Below, one piece after another: positions 34,333 to 42,946 of a DNA stretch of 64,000 bases. Under the pieces are notes generated by a model. It was not told where the DNA came from. It ran no database searches and saw only the letters and a list, made by a program, of their open reading frames with translations. Source of the DNA: a bacterium (GTDB lineage: Bacteria; Cyanobacteriota; Vampirovibrionia; Obscuribacterales; Obscuribacteraceae); contig JAGOSY010000018.1 of the NCBI GenBank assembly GCA_018062085.1, positions 49,280 to 113,279 on the forward strand, read 5' to 3'. Both the position numbers and the translations under genes were made by a program. Position 1 is the stretch's first letter, and every line of letters starts with the position of its first letter.

Positions 34333-35997
34333 TTAGTCTGAACTTTTATCATTGTCGGCTTTTTGGTCTTTGTCATCTTTTTCGGATTTATCGGCAGGCT
34401 TTTCACCTTTAACTTTTGAGACTTGCTTCGGTGCATCAGTAAACATGTTGCCGACAAAATTTACGAGGCCAGCTGTGCGTTTTGTCAGTTTGCCATGCAT
34501 TAGCTGAATGCCGCCTTGAGCCATTTTGATTTTTGAGCTGCTGTAAGGGTACCACCATACTCGGTGCGCACCACCGGCGGCGTCGATGCTAATATGCTTG
34601 ATGTTGCAGAGGTCTTGCAGGCCAAATATTGAATGGCCTTTGCCGAAGCCACTCTTTTTCAGGCCGCCCCAGGGCAGCTGTGGGGTAGCGTGCGAGAAGA
34701 GACAATCGTTGATTAGTACTGTACCTACTGTAAGGTCGCGGGCGACACATTCGGCCCGGTTTAGTTTGTCGGCCCAGACTGTTGCCGTCAGACCATAATC
34801 GCTGTCGTTGGCCAGCTCAACTGCTTGGTCTTCGCTATCGACAATCATGATTGGCATGATCGGGCCGAAAGTCTCTTCCTTCATGATTCTCATGGTGTGA
34901 TCGACACCGACGAGCACAGTTGGTTCAAAGAAATAGCCGCCTAGATCACTTCTCTCATTACCGCCAGTGAGGCAGCGGGCACCAGCGGCCACTGCTTCAT
35001 TAACATGTTCAATGACGCGGTTAAGTTGCCCCTGATCAATTAGTGGCCCAACATCAGTAAGCGGGTCTGTAGCCGGCCCTAATTTCAATTTTCCGGCCAT
35101 GGCAGTCAGTGTTTCAACGAGCTTGTCTGAGTTTTTACCCTTAACTATGTACACCCGTTCAACTGAGGCGCAGGCTTGGCCAGCGTTGGTAAAGGCGCCC
35201 CAGAGAAGGCCGCGGGCGGTCCATTCTACTGGGGCATCAGGCAATACTATGGCAGCATCTTTGCCGCCTAGTTCTAGGGTTACTGGTGTGAGGTGCTCTG
35301 AGGCCTGGGCCATGACAGCCTTGCCGCCTTCAACAGAGCCGGTAAAAATCAATTTTGAGAGATTGGCTTTGCTCAGCAGTTTGCCAGTGCTGCTGCCACC
35401 GGTAACTACTTGTATGACACCATCGGGAAAACCAGCTTCAGCGAAAAGTTCGCCAATTTTGATGCCGACCAAAGGAGATTTTTCTGACGGCTTAAGCACC
35501 ACGGTGTTGCCCAGCATAATGGCCATGAGAGCGGTCATGGTGGGGATGGCAAAAGGATAATTCCAGGGGGAAATGATACCAACTACACCCAAAGGTTCAA
35601 AGGCAATGATACTTTGCTTACTTGATAAAAGTGGATTAGCTAGTGCTACAGGCTGATCAGCCAGCAATCTTTCGCTGTGTTCTGCCAGCCATACACATGT
35701 GTCGAGGGGGCCGCAGAGTTCTGATAGATATGCTTCTGGTAGGGGCTTTCCTACTTCTTCGCTGATTAGATTGGCAAATTCATCGGCTTTACTGGCCAGC
35801 AATTGGCGAAATTTCATCACTAATTTGGCGCGCTTACTAAATGAAGTTAGTTGCCAGTTTTCAAAAGTTTTCCAGGCTTTGTCGACAGCGGCTTGCACTT
35901 CTGCTTCGCCCATCTGGGGAACGCGGCCAATCGATAGTTTGGTGGCAGGGTTGATTGATTCAAAAGTATTTGCTGCTTCTAGTTTGCTTACAACCAT
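34333..35997 (-). CDS. NAD(P)-dependent aldehyde dehydrogenase
   Basis: The protein has 554 residues. ALDH superfamily core: Rossmann part with PWNYPFAIP and LKPSEKSPL, IFTGSVEGGKAVM, catalytic Glu in LELGGKDAAIV and catalytic Cys in AGQACASVERVY. EETFGPIMP and LPWGGLKKSGFGKGHS follow. It oxidises an aldehyde to the acid. The tail beyond about residue 500 is longer than normal, with a possible membrane-contact stretch (GGIQLMHGKLTKRTAGLVNF) and a Lys/Asp/Glu-rich end, reminiscent of long-chain fatty-aldehyde dehydrogenases. The neighbouring desaturase suggests a lipid aldehyde; substrate inferred only. Confidence 0.92.
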   Translation of the reverse strand: MVVSKLEAANTFESINPATKLSIGRVPQMGEAEVQAAVDKAWKTFENWQLTSFSKRAKLVMKFRQLLASKADEFANLISEEVGKPLPEAYLSELCGPLDTCVWLAEHSERLLADQPVALANPLLSSKQSIIAFEPLGVVGIISPWNYPFAIPTMTALMAIMLGNTVVLKPSEKSPLVGIKIGELFAEAGFPDGVIQVVTGGSSTGKLLSKANLSKLIFTGSVEGGKAVMAQASEHLTPVTLELGGKDAAIVLPDAPVEWTARGLLWGAFTNAGQACASVERVYIVKGKNSDKLVETLTAMAGKLKLGPATDPLTDVGPLIDQGQLNRVIEHVNEAVAAGARCLTGGNERSDLGGYFFEPTVLVGVDHTMRIMKEETFGPIMPIMIVDSEDQAVELANDSDYGLTATVWADKLNRAECVARDLTVGTVLINDCLFSHATPQLPWGGLKKSGFGKGHSIFGLQDLCNIKHISIDAAGGAHRVWWYPYSSSKIKMAQGGIQLMHGKLTKRTAGLVNFVGNMFTDAPKQVSKVKGEKPADKSEKDDKDQKADNDKSSD

Positions 35998-36016
35998 TTC
36001 ATTGCCTTAGTAAGTG

Positions 36017-37777
36017 CTATTTTTTGTTTAGTGTATCTTTTGCTACTTGTTTGTCTGGGCCAGTTAGGCCGTTATCTAGGCTGCGTTTGAAGAGCGTTTG
36101 CGCTTCTTGTATATTGCCATTTTTAAGTTTGATGTTTGCTAGGGCAAATGCCGCTTGAGGGTTTGTATCCCCTTCGCTTTGTGCCTTGGTCAGAAGTTCT
36201 TCTGCTTTTGGCTGGCCCGCTTTTGCCAATATTATGCCCAGCTTGCTTAAGGCTTCGATGTCTCCAGGGGCCATTGTTAGAGCTTTTTCTAGCGCTTCTT
36301 GCTCAGCGCTGCTGTTGCCTTCTTTTTCGGCAAGGGCAGCTAGTGCTAATTCTACTTCTTCGTTGTGATCAGCATTTTGCACTTTAGCGAAATAGCTTTT
36401 AGCATCGCCGAGGCTGCCCTCGCTTAGTGCAAGGCGGCCAATAGCCAGATAGAGAGCGTCTTTGCTGGCTTGCTCGTTGTCGCTTAGGCTTTGACTGAGG
36501 CGCAGGGCATCGGTTTTTAAAGCGGCTAAATTGCTCTTGTCTAAATCGTCTTGTTTTAGTCGACAGGTTAACTCAAGAGCTAGAGCTTGGGGCATCAGGC
36601 CCGATATTTTGCGCAACTCGTTAGCCTGGCTTGTGGCCTCAATTACATCGCCTTGTTTTAGGTTGATTTTTGCCGCTATTAGTTGAGCGGGAAAAAGGCT
36701 TTTGTCTTTGTCTGCGGCACTGTTGAGAGCTGATAGTGCTTTTTTGTAGTCGCCGTCTTTGTAAGCAAGATAGCCAATGGCAAAAGTTGAAAGCGGATCT
36801 GTTGCGTTCAGGCTGTTTAGCTTGGCTATGGTTTCGCGAGCAGCTGCTAAATCTCCTGAGCTTAAGTAGCAAAGGGCTTCAAGCGCCAAAGCTTGGGGGT
36901 TAGATTGGGCACTATTTTTCTTGCTAGGTTTAAGCCCAGCTAGAGCTGCTTGGGTATTACCAGCCAAATATTGACTCAAGCATTGCTTGAAGGCAGCGGC
37001 CTTTGACTGCGGATATTGTTCGAGTACGCGGCCAAAGCAGGCATTAGCTTCGTCGTAATAGCCCATATTTAGTGCTTCTTCGCCTAGACCAAGTAAGCCT
37101 TCAGTTGGTATTTCAGAACCACCTAAAAATTGTTTGAATTGATTGCGCACGCCGTTGATATTGCCAGCAGAATTCATACTAATAATGGTTCTGGTGCGGG
37201 CGTAGAGCGCTGAAGGGCTTAGGGTTGAGGCTTTGGCTGCGGCTGCCTTTGCTTTATCTTGTTCGTTTAGGCTGCCGTATAGTTCAGAGAGGGCGAGCCA
37301 GGCATCGTGGTTAGCTGGGTCAAGGGCCACGACGGCTTCAAATTCTTGGGCTGCCGCGCTCTGCTCACCCATTGTCAGTAGAGTCATGCCCGCTTGTAAA
37401 TGTGCCAGCATTGAATCTGGAGCAATGGCAGTGGCAGCGTGCGCTACAGCTAGTGCTTCTTCTTTTGTATCAGGTAGGCGGGTCAAAATAGTGTTGAGCA
37501 GAAGGTGCATTTGCAAGTTATTGGGGCATTTTGGCAGCCATTCGCGCAGGTAATTTGCCGCCTCTAAAGTGTTGCCTCTAGCAAAGAGACCGGATGCCTT
37601 AGAGAGGCAGCCGGGGCAGCCAGCATCATCGGGCTTTCTAGCACTTGGTGCACTAGAGGCGTTTGACTTGCCGCGAGCTAGAGCCGATTGATGGTCTAAC
37701 TGACAAGGTGCCAACGCCAGGCCAGCGCCCAGAAGGGCGATTTTGAGGCGGCTAGAGAAAGTAAAATAGTTAGTCAC
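36017..37777 (-). CDS. Secreted TPR-repeat protein
   Basis: About 586 residues from GTG 37777; the frame is open further upstream but those 76 residues are atypical and overlap the divergent TPR gene. A signal peptide (LKIALLGAGLALAP, ending near SALARG) is followed by a CPGC motif, then a stack of TPR-type helical repeats to the end. Examples: MLAHLQAGMTLLTMGEQSAA, NHDAWLALSELYGSLNEQD and ALSKLGIILAKAGQPKAEEL. About 12-14 repeats, Ala/Leu-rich. TPRs scaffold protein complexes; export suggests a periplasmic role. No enzyme domain is seen. Confidence 0.82.
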   Translation of the reverse strand: MTNYFTFSSRLKIALLGAGLALAPCQLDHQSALARGKSNASSAPSARKPDDAGCPGCLSKASGLFARGNTLEAANYLREWLPKCPNNLQMHLLLNTILTRLPDTKEEALAVAHAATAIAPDSMLAHLQAGMTLLTMGEQSAAAQEFEAVVALDPANHDAWLALSELYGSLNEQDKAKAAAAKASTLSPSALYARTRTIISMNSAGNINGVRNQFKQFLGGSEIPTEGLLGLGEEALNMGYYDEANACFGRVLEQYPQSKAAAFKQCLSQYLAGNTQAALAGLKPSKKNSAQSNPQALALEALCYLSSGDLAAARETIAKLNSLNATDPLSTFAIGYLAYKDGDYKKALSALNSAADKDKSLFPAQLIAAKINLKQGDVIEATSQANELRKISGLMPQALALELTCRLKQDDLDKSNLAALKTDALRLSQSLSDNEQASKDALYLAIGRLALSEGSLGDAKSYFAKVQNADHNEEVELALAALAEKEGNSSAEQEALEKALTMAPGDIEALSKLGIILAKAGQPKAEELLTKAQSEGDTNPQAAFALANIKLKNGNIQEAQTLFKRSLDNGLTGPDKQVAKDTLNKK

Positions 37778-37850
37778 CGCTATAGCATAGCTTAATTGGA
37801 TCGCTATACTGAAAAGATAGTGTTTGCAGGAAGTAAAGCAGTTGAATCTT

Positions 37851-38963
37851 ATGGGCGTAAAGAAAACTGATGCAGTAAAACGAGCCATCTGTTTCTTTGC
37901 GGTAGCTGTTCTGTCTTCTAATTTTTGCCCTGCTGTTATGGCGGCCATCGGCAGCAACCCAAGTATTAATAATAGTAGTAATAGTGCCGCACTTGAACGG
38001 GCCAATCAAGCTTATCTGGCACGCAAGTACAATGATGCTTCGGGTCTGGTTACTCGCATTATCTTGAAAGAAGGCGAGAGTGCTGCTGCTCTCAATTTGC
38101 TCGGCAAAATTTATCACCGCCAGAACAAACTTGACGAGGCGATTTCGCAATATCAGAAAGCACTCAAGCTTGATAAAAACTTCACTGAAGCCCGCTTTGA
38201 TTTGGGTGTGGCTCTCTTTGATCAAGGTCAGTATGCCCCAGCGGCAAAAGAGTTTGAAGCTGCCTTGCAAGCTGGTGCTAATAGCGAGTATCAATACAAT
38301 TTAGCTATTTCTCTAGAGCGACTCGGTCAGCTTCGGCCCGCCGCTGAGGGCTACGAGAAGGCCATTCAACTTGATGAAAAGAACGCTGCCGCGCACTATA
38401 GCTTGGCTCGACTTTTAGCGGCCTCTGAAGACAATGACCGTGCCATACAAGAGTATCGCCTGGCCATTGCTGCTCAGCCAGATTTTCCTGAGGCTCACAA
38501 TAATCTTGGTGTGGTCTACAGTAATCTTGGTAAATACCCTGAAGCAATTGCTTGTTTTCAGCAGGCTTTAAAGATCAATCCTGATTGCTCGGAAGCCCAG
38601 CGAAATCTAGGCTACGCCCAAGCGCATACTAGTTTAGGTGTGACCTATCTTAGTCAGGGTGATAGCAAAAAGGCCCAAGATGAGTTTCGCAAAGCTTTGC
38701 GTATCGACTCGCACTACGCTGATGCTCACTATAATCTTGCTCTGCTTTTGCAGAAGCAAGGACAACTGCAAGAAGCAGTTGGGCACTACCAAGAAGCAAT
38801 AAAGTATGATCCCAACTCTGCTGCTGCGCACAACAATTTGGGTGTGGCCTTGATGCAAATGGGCAATAAACAGCAGGCTGAATCAGAGTATAAAGAAGCG
38901 CTTAGGCTCAAGGCCGATTTCAAAGATGCAAAACTCAATTTGGATGAATTGCAGAAGAATTAA
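37851..38963 (+). CDS. Secreted TPR-repeat protein
   Basis: About 370 residues. The start is ATG 37851 or TTG 37842; AGGAAG at 37828 is better spaced for the TTG. A signal peptide (AICFFAVAVLSSNFCPAVMA) precedes about nine canonical TPRs with the consensus A-xx-LG-xx-xxxxA-xxA-xxxxP (e.g. AAHNNLGVALMQMGNKQQAE, AHYNLALLLQKQGQLQEAV). It is divergent from the other TPR gene, with a 73-base spacer. The adjacency of two exported TPR proteins suggests related jobs. Confidence 0.88.
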   Translation: MGVKKTDAVKRAICFFAVAVLSSNFCPAVMAAIGSNPSINNSSNSAALERANQAYLARKYNDASGLVTRIILKEGESAAALNLLGKIYHRQNKLDEAISQYQKALKLDKNFTEARFDLGVALFDQGQYAPAAKEFEAALQAGANSEYQYNLAISLERLGQLRPAAEGYEKAIQLDEKNAAAHYSLARLLAASEDNDRAIQEYRLAIAAQPDFPEAHNNLGVVYSNLGKYPEAIACFQQALKINPDCSEAQRNLGYAQAHTSLGVTYLSQGDSKKAQDEFRKALRIDSHYADAHYNLALLLQKQGQLQEAVGHYQEAIKYDPNSAAAHNNLGVALMQMGNKQQAESEYKEALRLKADFKDAKLNLDELQKN

Positions 38964-39006
38964 ATGAGGTGTTTTTATGTTGTAACTTTCTATGTGAGAT
39001 GCCGCG

Positions 39007-39035
39007 GACTTTTGCTTGGGAATGGTGCAAAAGTC
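39007..39035. repeat. Perfect 9-bp hairpin in intergenic spacer
   Basis: GACTTTTGC (39007-39015) pairs with GCAAAAGTC (39027-39035) around an 11-base loop, 43 bases after the TPR stop. It has no T-tract, so it is only a weak terminator candidate. The rest of the 222-base spacer shows nothing else until the terminator at 39156. Confidence 0.4.
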
Positions 39036-39155
39036 GCCATTATGTGGTACAAAGTATGTGTCGTAAGCCTTAATTGCCTGTGTTGCGGTATAGCGATAAC
39101 CTCAGGAATCCATGGATGAACTGTTGAGAAGGGCGATTCAAGCAGACGAATTATT

Positions 39156-39187
39156 AAGATGGGGCGGGGGCAACCTCGCCCCATCTT
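39156..39187 (-). terminator. Strong intrinsic terminator of the DUF3800 gene
   Basis: An 11-bp perfect stem (AAGATGGGGCG/CGCCCCATCTT) with a 10-base loop, followed on the minus strand by TTAATAATT. Its first arm overlaps the stop codon of the DUF3800 gene. Confidence 0.75.
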
Positions 39188-39845
39188 ATTTCAAATCGAT
39201 GTAGTCCTCTAAATTTATTTGGTGCTGAACATATTGGTAGGGTGAGCACAAATTATTATCAACTCCTGTAGCGCTTTCAATCAACATCTTTCGCACTGCC
39301 CCAGCATAGAAGTCCGCAATTTGAAGACCTCGCAGGGATTGAGCCGAGCGAAGCTCGAATTGCACAGGGCGAAAGACACTCTTTCGCTTTTGAAAAACTT
39401 CGACCGTCCTCTGTAGTTCGGAAAATAACTGTGCTTTGTATGTTTCTGGACTTCCCTGTTCCGCGATTATTACTGTTAGCTTACCGGTGGTCATTTCCAA
39501 CGCTCTATAAACAAGAAGTTGAAGCATTTTTGTGTATATGGTGAAGAGGATCTGGTGCGTTTCCGTATCGGCGCTATGCCAATGCGAATTGATTACCCCT
39601 GATATTTTCTCTTTTGCCAATTGGCGCGCTATTTGATTTTGAACAGGGTCTGGCATATCAGTAAAGTGAAGCACCTTCCTGTCTAGAGCCTTGGCATTGC
39701 GTGCTAGGTGTGGATAGAGACTTCTTAGAACTCGCTCTGCGATTCTGTCCGCACTCCTGCGACCATCTAGCAAAATAAGGCTGAGAGCCATTACTTGATG
39801 CTCGACCAGGGTGCCTGATTCGTCAATGTAAGCATAATTGCTCAT
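39186..39845 (-). CDS. DUF3800 domain protein
   Basis: About 219 residues from ATG 39845 (GAAGG just upstream); an earlier in-frame start would add 17 hydrophobic residues of no family likeness. The family hallmarks are YAYIDESGT at the extreme N-terminus and SLRGLQIADFYAGAVRKML near the C-terminus, with HFTDMPD and TVIIAEQG between. DUF3800 proteins have an RNase H-like fold with conserved acidic residues, and their genes recur in mobile and defence contexts. No such neighbours are seen here. It lies 3 bases downstream of the 5'-nucleotidase gene on the same strand. Confidence 0.85.
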   Translation of the reverse strand: MSNYAYIDESGTLVEHQVMALSLILLDGRRSADRIAERVLRSLYPHLARNAKALDRKVLHFTDMPDPVQNQIARQLAKEKISGVINSHWHSADTETHQILFTIYTKMLQLLVYRALEMTTGKLTVIIAEQGSPETYKAQLFSELQRTVEVFQKRKSVFRPVQFELRSAQSLRGLQIADFYAGAVRKMLIESATGVDNNLCSPYQYVQHQINLEDYIDLK

Positions 39846-39899
39846 CAGCCTTCGCAATCCTAAGTAGGTCTCAAGTACCAGAAAAATCAGATACATCTG

Positions 39900-41927
39900 C
39901 TAGTTTAGGCCAGCAAAGTTCTCTTTCAACTCGTCAATTGAAACGGGATAGCTGACTGCTTTGACAAATTTAGAGCTTTTATTTGATTGCTGGCTGTTTC
40001 TGCTGCTTTCTTGGCTACTTCTTTTACCCATTGATTGTCCTTCGGCCACAATGGTTATGTAGCGCTTCAGCTGCGCCTTTTGCCGGGCGATTCTTTTGGC
40101 GAATTCTTTTAGTGGCACCGACTCAACTATCAATTCTGGATTTGTTAGCGGTAAAACGCTGCTACTACCAGTGGTATCTTTGAAGACTGTCGTTACGCCT
40201 TTTTCGTTGGCGGTGAAAGCTGAAACTTTGATGCTGGAGCAATTCGCGAGAGGAGAATCAGTAAACTGATTTTTGCCCACGGCCTGAAGCAGACTGCCAC
40301 TCAGGTAGGCAATACGGTCGCCATAGTGGGGCTTAATTTTAGGGTGCTTGACCAGATAGTTTTTTAGATATTCATTCAATTTGAGATCGGTATATTTGAT
40401 ATTTTTAGCATCAGGAAATTGATAACCTTCCCCGCCTTTAAATGAATAGTCGGTCATGCCTATGCGGTAGGTCGACTGTGGTTGCAATTCTTGCCAGATC
40501 TTATTTTTCTCCGCTAAGGCAAAAACGATGCGATCTCCACTTTTGCGTTCTGAGTCGTAGGCAAACTTGAGGCCGTGCACATCTAAAAATTTGCCGCCAG
40601 TAGCTCCGGCTACGCTATGTTCGAGAGTTTTCTTCAGGCGCTCACCGCTGACGTCAGCAAACACCAAGTGATTGTCGAAGGGCAGCAGCTCTTCGATTTT
40701 CTCTAAGTTAATGGCACCTTTTTCAATACGAGAGCGAATGCCCCCTCTATTTTCTAGTGTAATTTCAGCGTTATCCGAAATTCCGGCTTCGTAGAACGAG
40801 TCGCAAATGAGATCGCCTAGAGCCGAGTCTGTTTTCATGGCACGGAAGTTGTTATCAAAATCATGGCTGGCATAGCTCAACACTGTGTCTTTTAGGGTTT
40901 GCAGTGGTTGGCCTTTGAGGGCAAGATAGTCTCTAATGTCTTTGTCTTCTGCGATCTCGTCAGTGATATGAAAGAGCTTGTAGTGCGTGTCTTTGCTGTT
41001 TATGCAGCCCTGTTTGTCAAAGCATAGGTCGAGTTTGCCTAAATTGCGGCCATAGCTGCCGGTTTGTACAATCATTGTCTGGCTGCCGTCCTGGTGCTCC
41101 ACAACGACAGGTGTATCTAGGCGTGTATGGCTGTGGCCACCAATGATGGCATCAACTTGTGGTATCTCGCGGGCTAGAATTTTATCGACTTCAAGGCCGC
41201 AGTGTGTTACTAAAATTATTTTGTCTACGCCTTGGTTGGCCACCCGCTCAACTTCTTCTCTAATTGGTCCGAGCCAATTTAGGTTTTTAGACTTTTCACT
41301 GCTGTCTCGCTGCAGAACCACGCCGTCACGGCTCAGTGAAAGTGTTTCGATGTCGGGTGTAATGGCGCCAACAAAGGCAACCTTTTGACCGTCAATAGTC
41401 TTGATTACTGATGGCTTGAGCAGTTTTTTTAGCTGTGGTAGAGCGTCAGCGTTTAAATTGCAGTTGAGAATATCAAACTTGGCTTTTTCTAGCTGCTTTG
41501 CGAGGTTGATAGCGCCAGCATCAAATTCGTGATTGCCAATGGTGTAAAAGTCATAGCCAATCATGTTGAGCATGGCAACTTCTACTTCACCGAGATAATA
41601 GGTGAAAAAGGGAGTGCCTTGAAAAATATCTCCAGCATCGGCCACTACGACGTTTTTTTGCTCTTTTCGCAATTGCCTGATTAAATGACCTAAGCGGGCC
41701 ATTCCGCCAACCAATTTCCCCCTGTCTTGGAAGGACTGATCGTGGGCATGAAGGTCATTAGTGTGCAAGATGGTCACGGTGAAATTTGTTTTTTTATCAG
41801 CCAGTGCCTGTGGTAGAGAGGCTATGAGGAGAGCACTTATGAATGCGCTGAAAATTGCCAAAATCAGTGTCAAACGCCAGCTAATTGGGCGCTGTTCGCT
41901 TTTTATGGTTTTATCTGTTTCTGCCAT
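39900..41927 (-). CDS. Secreted 5'-nucleotidase/UshA-family metallophosphoesterase
   Basis: The protein has 675 residues. The signal peptide is LTLILAIFSAFISALLIASL, then PQALA. The calcineurin-type domain has ILHTNDLHAHDQ, VVADAGDIFQG, IGNHEFDAG, LVTHCGLE and IIGGHSHTRLD, which bind two metals. The 5'-nucleotidase C-terminal domain follows (LENRGGIRSRIEKGAI, TYRIGMTDYSFKGGEGY). It should hydrolyse extracellular nucleotides or UDP-sugars in the periplasm. A Ser/Asn/Lys-rich C-terminal segment is extra. Its 5' end overlaps the divergent gene at 41839 by 89 bases, both encoding signal peptides there. Confidence 0.92.
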   Translation of the reverse strand: MAETDKTIKSEQRPISWRLTLILAIFSAFISALLIASLPQALADKKTNFTVTILHTNDLHAHDQSFQDRGKLVGGMARLGHLIRQLRKEQKNVVVADAGDIFQGTPFFTYYLGEVEVAMLNMIGYDFYTIGNHEFDAGAINLAKQLEKAKFDILNCNLNADALPQLKKLLKPSVIKTIDGQKVAFVGAITPDIETLSLSRDGVVLQRDSSEKSKNLNWLGPIREEVERVANQGVDKIILVTHCGLEVDKILAREIPQVDAIIGGHSHTRLDTPVVVEHQDGSQTMIVQTGSYGRNLGKLDLCFDKQGCINSKDTHYKLFHITDEIAEDKDIRDYLALKGQPLQTLKDTVLSYASHDFDNNFRAMKTDSALGDLICDSFYEAGISDNAEITLENRGGIRSRIEKGAINLEKIEELLPFDNHLVFADVSGERLKKTLEHSVAGATGGKFLDVHGLKFAYDSERKSGDRIVFALAEKNKIWQELQPQSTYRIGMTDYSFKGGEGYQFPDAKNIKYTDLKLNEYLKNYLVKHPKIKPHYGDRIAYLSGSLLQAVGKNQFTDSPLANCSSIKVSAFTANEKGVTTVFKDTTGSSSVLPLTNPELIVESVPLKEFAKRIARQKAQLKRYITIVAEGQSMGKRSSQESSRNSQQSNKSSKFVKAVSYPVSIDELKENFAGLN

Positions 41928-42435
41928 GCTCTTGCCCCAGTTAATTCCGCTTTCTGTACCCAGTTCTTCTGTATACGCTCAATCTGGCCAAAAAGTTCGA
42001 AGCATTAGTTGTGAGTTTGTGCCCGAGGAGCAATGCCCCGTGGAGATGGCCTCAATACGCTGTGAGCTCGATCTTGACCCTTTTGATGCGCCGATGTCGT
42101 CGCGCATCTATGCAGATTACAAGAATTCTAGCCAACGTTCTATATCAGCGGTCAAATTTAGAATTCGCTTTGTTGACGCCGAGGGCGTTGAGCGGGGCAC
42201 TTTTCACGCCGTTGACAGTGCCTACGTTGCTGCTGGTGGAACCAAAGGCCATAAGTGGAAGCGAGATTTCACTCTAGACCCTAGGGTGGTGGCAATGAAA
42301 GTGCGGGTTTTGCAAGTCAAGTATGCCGAGGGCGGCGACTGGCAAAGTGTAAAGATGCAAGAGTTGGCTCAGCCAAGCGCTGCAGCGCCCACTGGTGGAA
42401 GTTCTCCCGCTACTAGCCCCGAGGCTGGGCCTTAA
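41839..42435 (+). CDS. Secreted hypothetical protein
   Basis: About 198 residues from ATG 41839, chosen for an ideal AGGAG 7 bases upstream. The N-terminus is basic (NALKIAKISVKRQLIGR) followed by a hydrophobic core (LFMVLSVSAMLLPQLIPLSV) and a cleavage site near VYAQ, so a long signal peptide. The mature domain is beta-rich with SSRIYADYKNSSQRSISAVKF and RIRFVDAEGVERGTFHAVD, resembling an immunoglobulin-like fold, and has three Cys (SCEF, QCPV, RCEL). The C-terminus is Pro/Ser/Ala-rich. Not recognised. The start region lies antisense to the 5'-nucleotidase signal-peptide codons. Confidence 0.75.
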   Translation: MNALKIAKISVKRQLIGRCSLFMVLSVSAMLLPQLIPLSVPSSSVYAQSGQKVRSISCEFVPEEQCPVEMASIRCELDLDPFDAPMSSRIYADYKNSSQRSISAVKFRIRFVDAEGVERGTFHAVDSAYVAAGGTKGHKWKRDFTLDPRVVAMKVRVLQVKYAEGGDWQSVKMQELAQPSAAAPTGGSSPATSPEAGP

Positions 42436-42613
42436 GAGCCATTTCTGAGATTACAGCATCTGATAAAGGTATCTACGCTGGGCTGAAAATATTCTTGTAT
42501 GCAGCCGGCCAGCGGCTTCTTATGCCTCTTGTGCACCTCTCTGATATAGGGCGGTGATGTATTGTATATCCACTGCTAAAAATTGAATATTTCTCTCTAT
42601 GGGAGGTTCGGAT

Positions 42614-42799
42614 ATGGCTCACGCCCGGGAGCCGATCACGACGATCCTTGCCATGGTTGTTGTTGCGATTGCATGTTTTGTCGTCGCCAAGGCAACCTGG
42701 CAAGTACTGCTTCTTGCTTTTGTCGTTGTGTGTTTCGGTTGTTGTCTCTACAAATTGATTGAAAAGGATACTCGTTCATCTAGGGAATTTACCCGCTAA
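42614..42799 (+). CDS. Small membrane protein, two helices
   Basis: About 61 residues from ATG 42614, with GGGAGG 7 bases upstream. Two adjacent hydrophobic helices (ITTILAMVVVAIACFVVA and VLLLAFVVVCFGCCLY) are separated by KATWQ, with a short charged tail. It is too small for an enzyme and is possibly a regulatory or accessory membrane peptide. A strong terminator follows, so it forms its own transcription unit. Confidence 0.65.
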   Translation: MAHAREPITTILAMVVVAIACFVVAKATWQVLLLAFVVVCFGCCLYKLIEKDTRSSREFTR

Positions 42800-42847
42800 G
42801 ACCGTTTGCTGATTGCGATCTTTTACTTCTTGAAAGTACTAATAAAT

Positions 42848-42881
42848 GAGCCTTCTAAGTAATTGGGAGGCTCGTTTTTTT
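42848..42881 (+). terminator. Strong intrinsic terminator
   Basis: GAGCCTTC pairs with GGAGGCTC (one G-T pair), with a short loop, followed by GTTTTTTT. It lies downstream of the small membrane-protein gene and insulates it from the phosphorelay genes. Confidence 0.85.
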
Positions 42882-42946
42882 GCCTTTCAGGTTGGTATAA
42901 CCTAGTTAGAAAGTAGTCTGCATATTTTAGAGGCGGTGGCGTATAA

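Noticed and set aside
37778..38005. N-terminal extension of the minus-strand TPR protein to 38005
   Set aside because: It would place 76 atypical residues before a clear signal peptide and run through the start of the divergent TPR gene.
39186..39845. DUF3800 gene as part of a defence island
   Set aside because: Neighbours are a secreted nucleotidase and TPR proteins. No restriction, toxin, transposase or other defence gene is within 10 kb.
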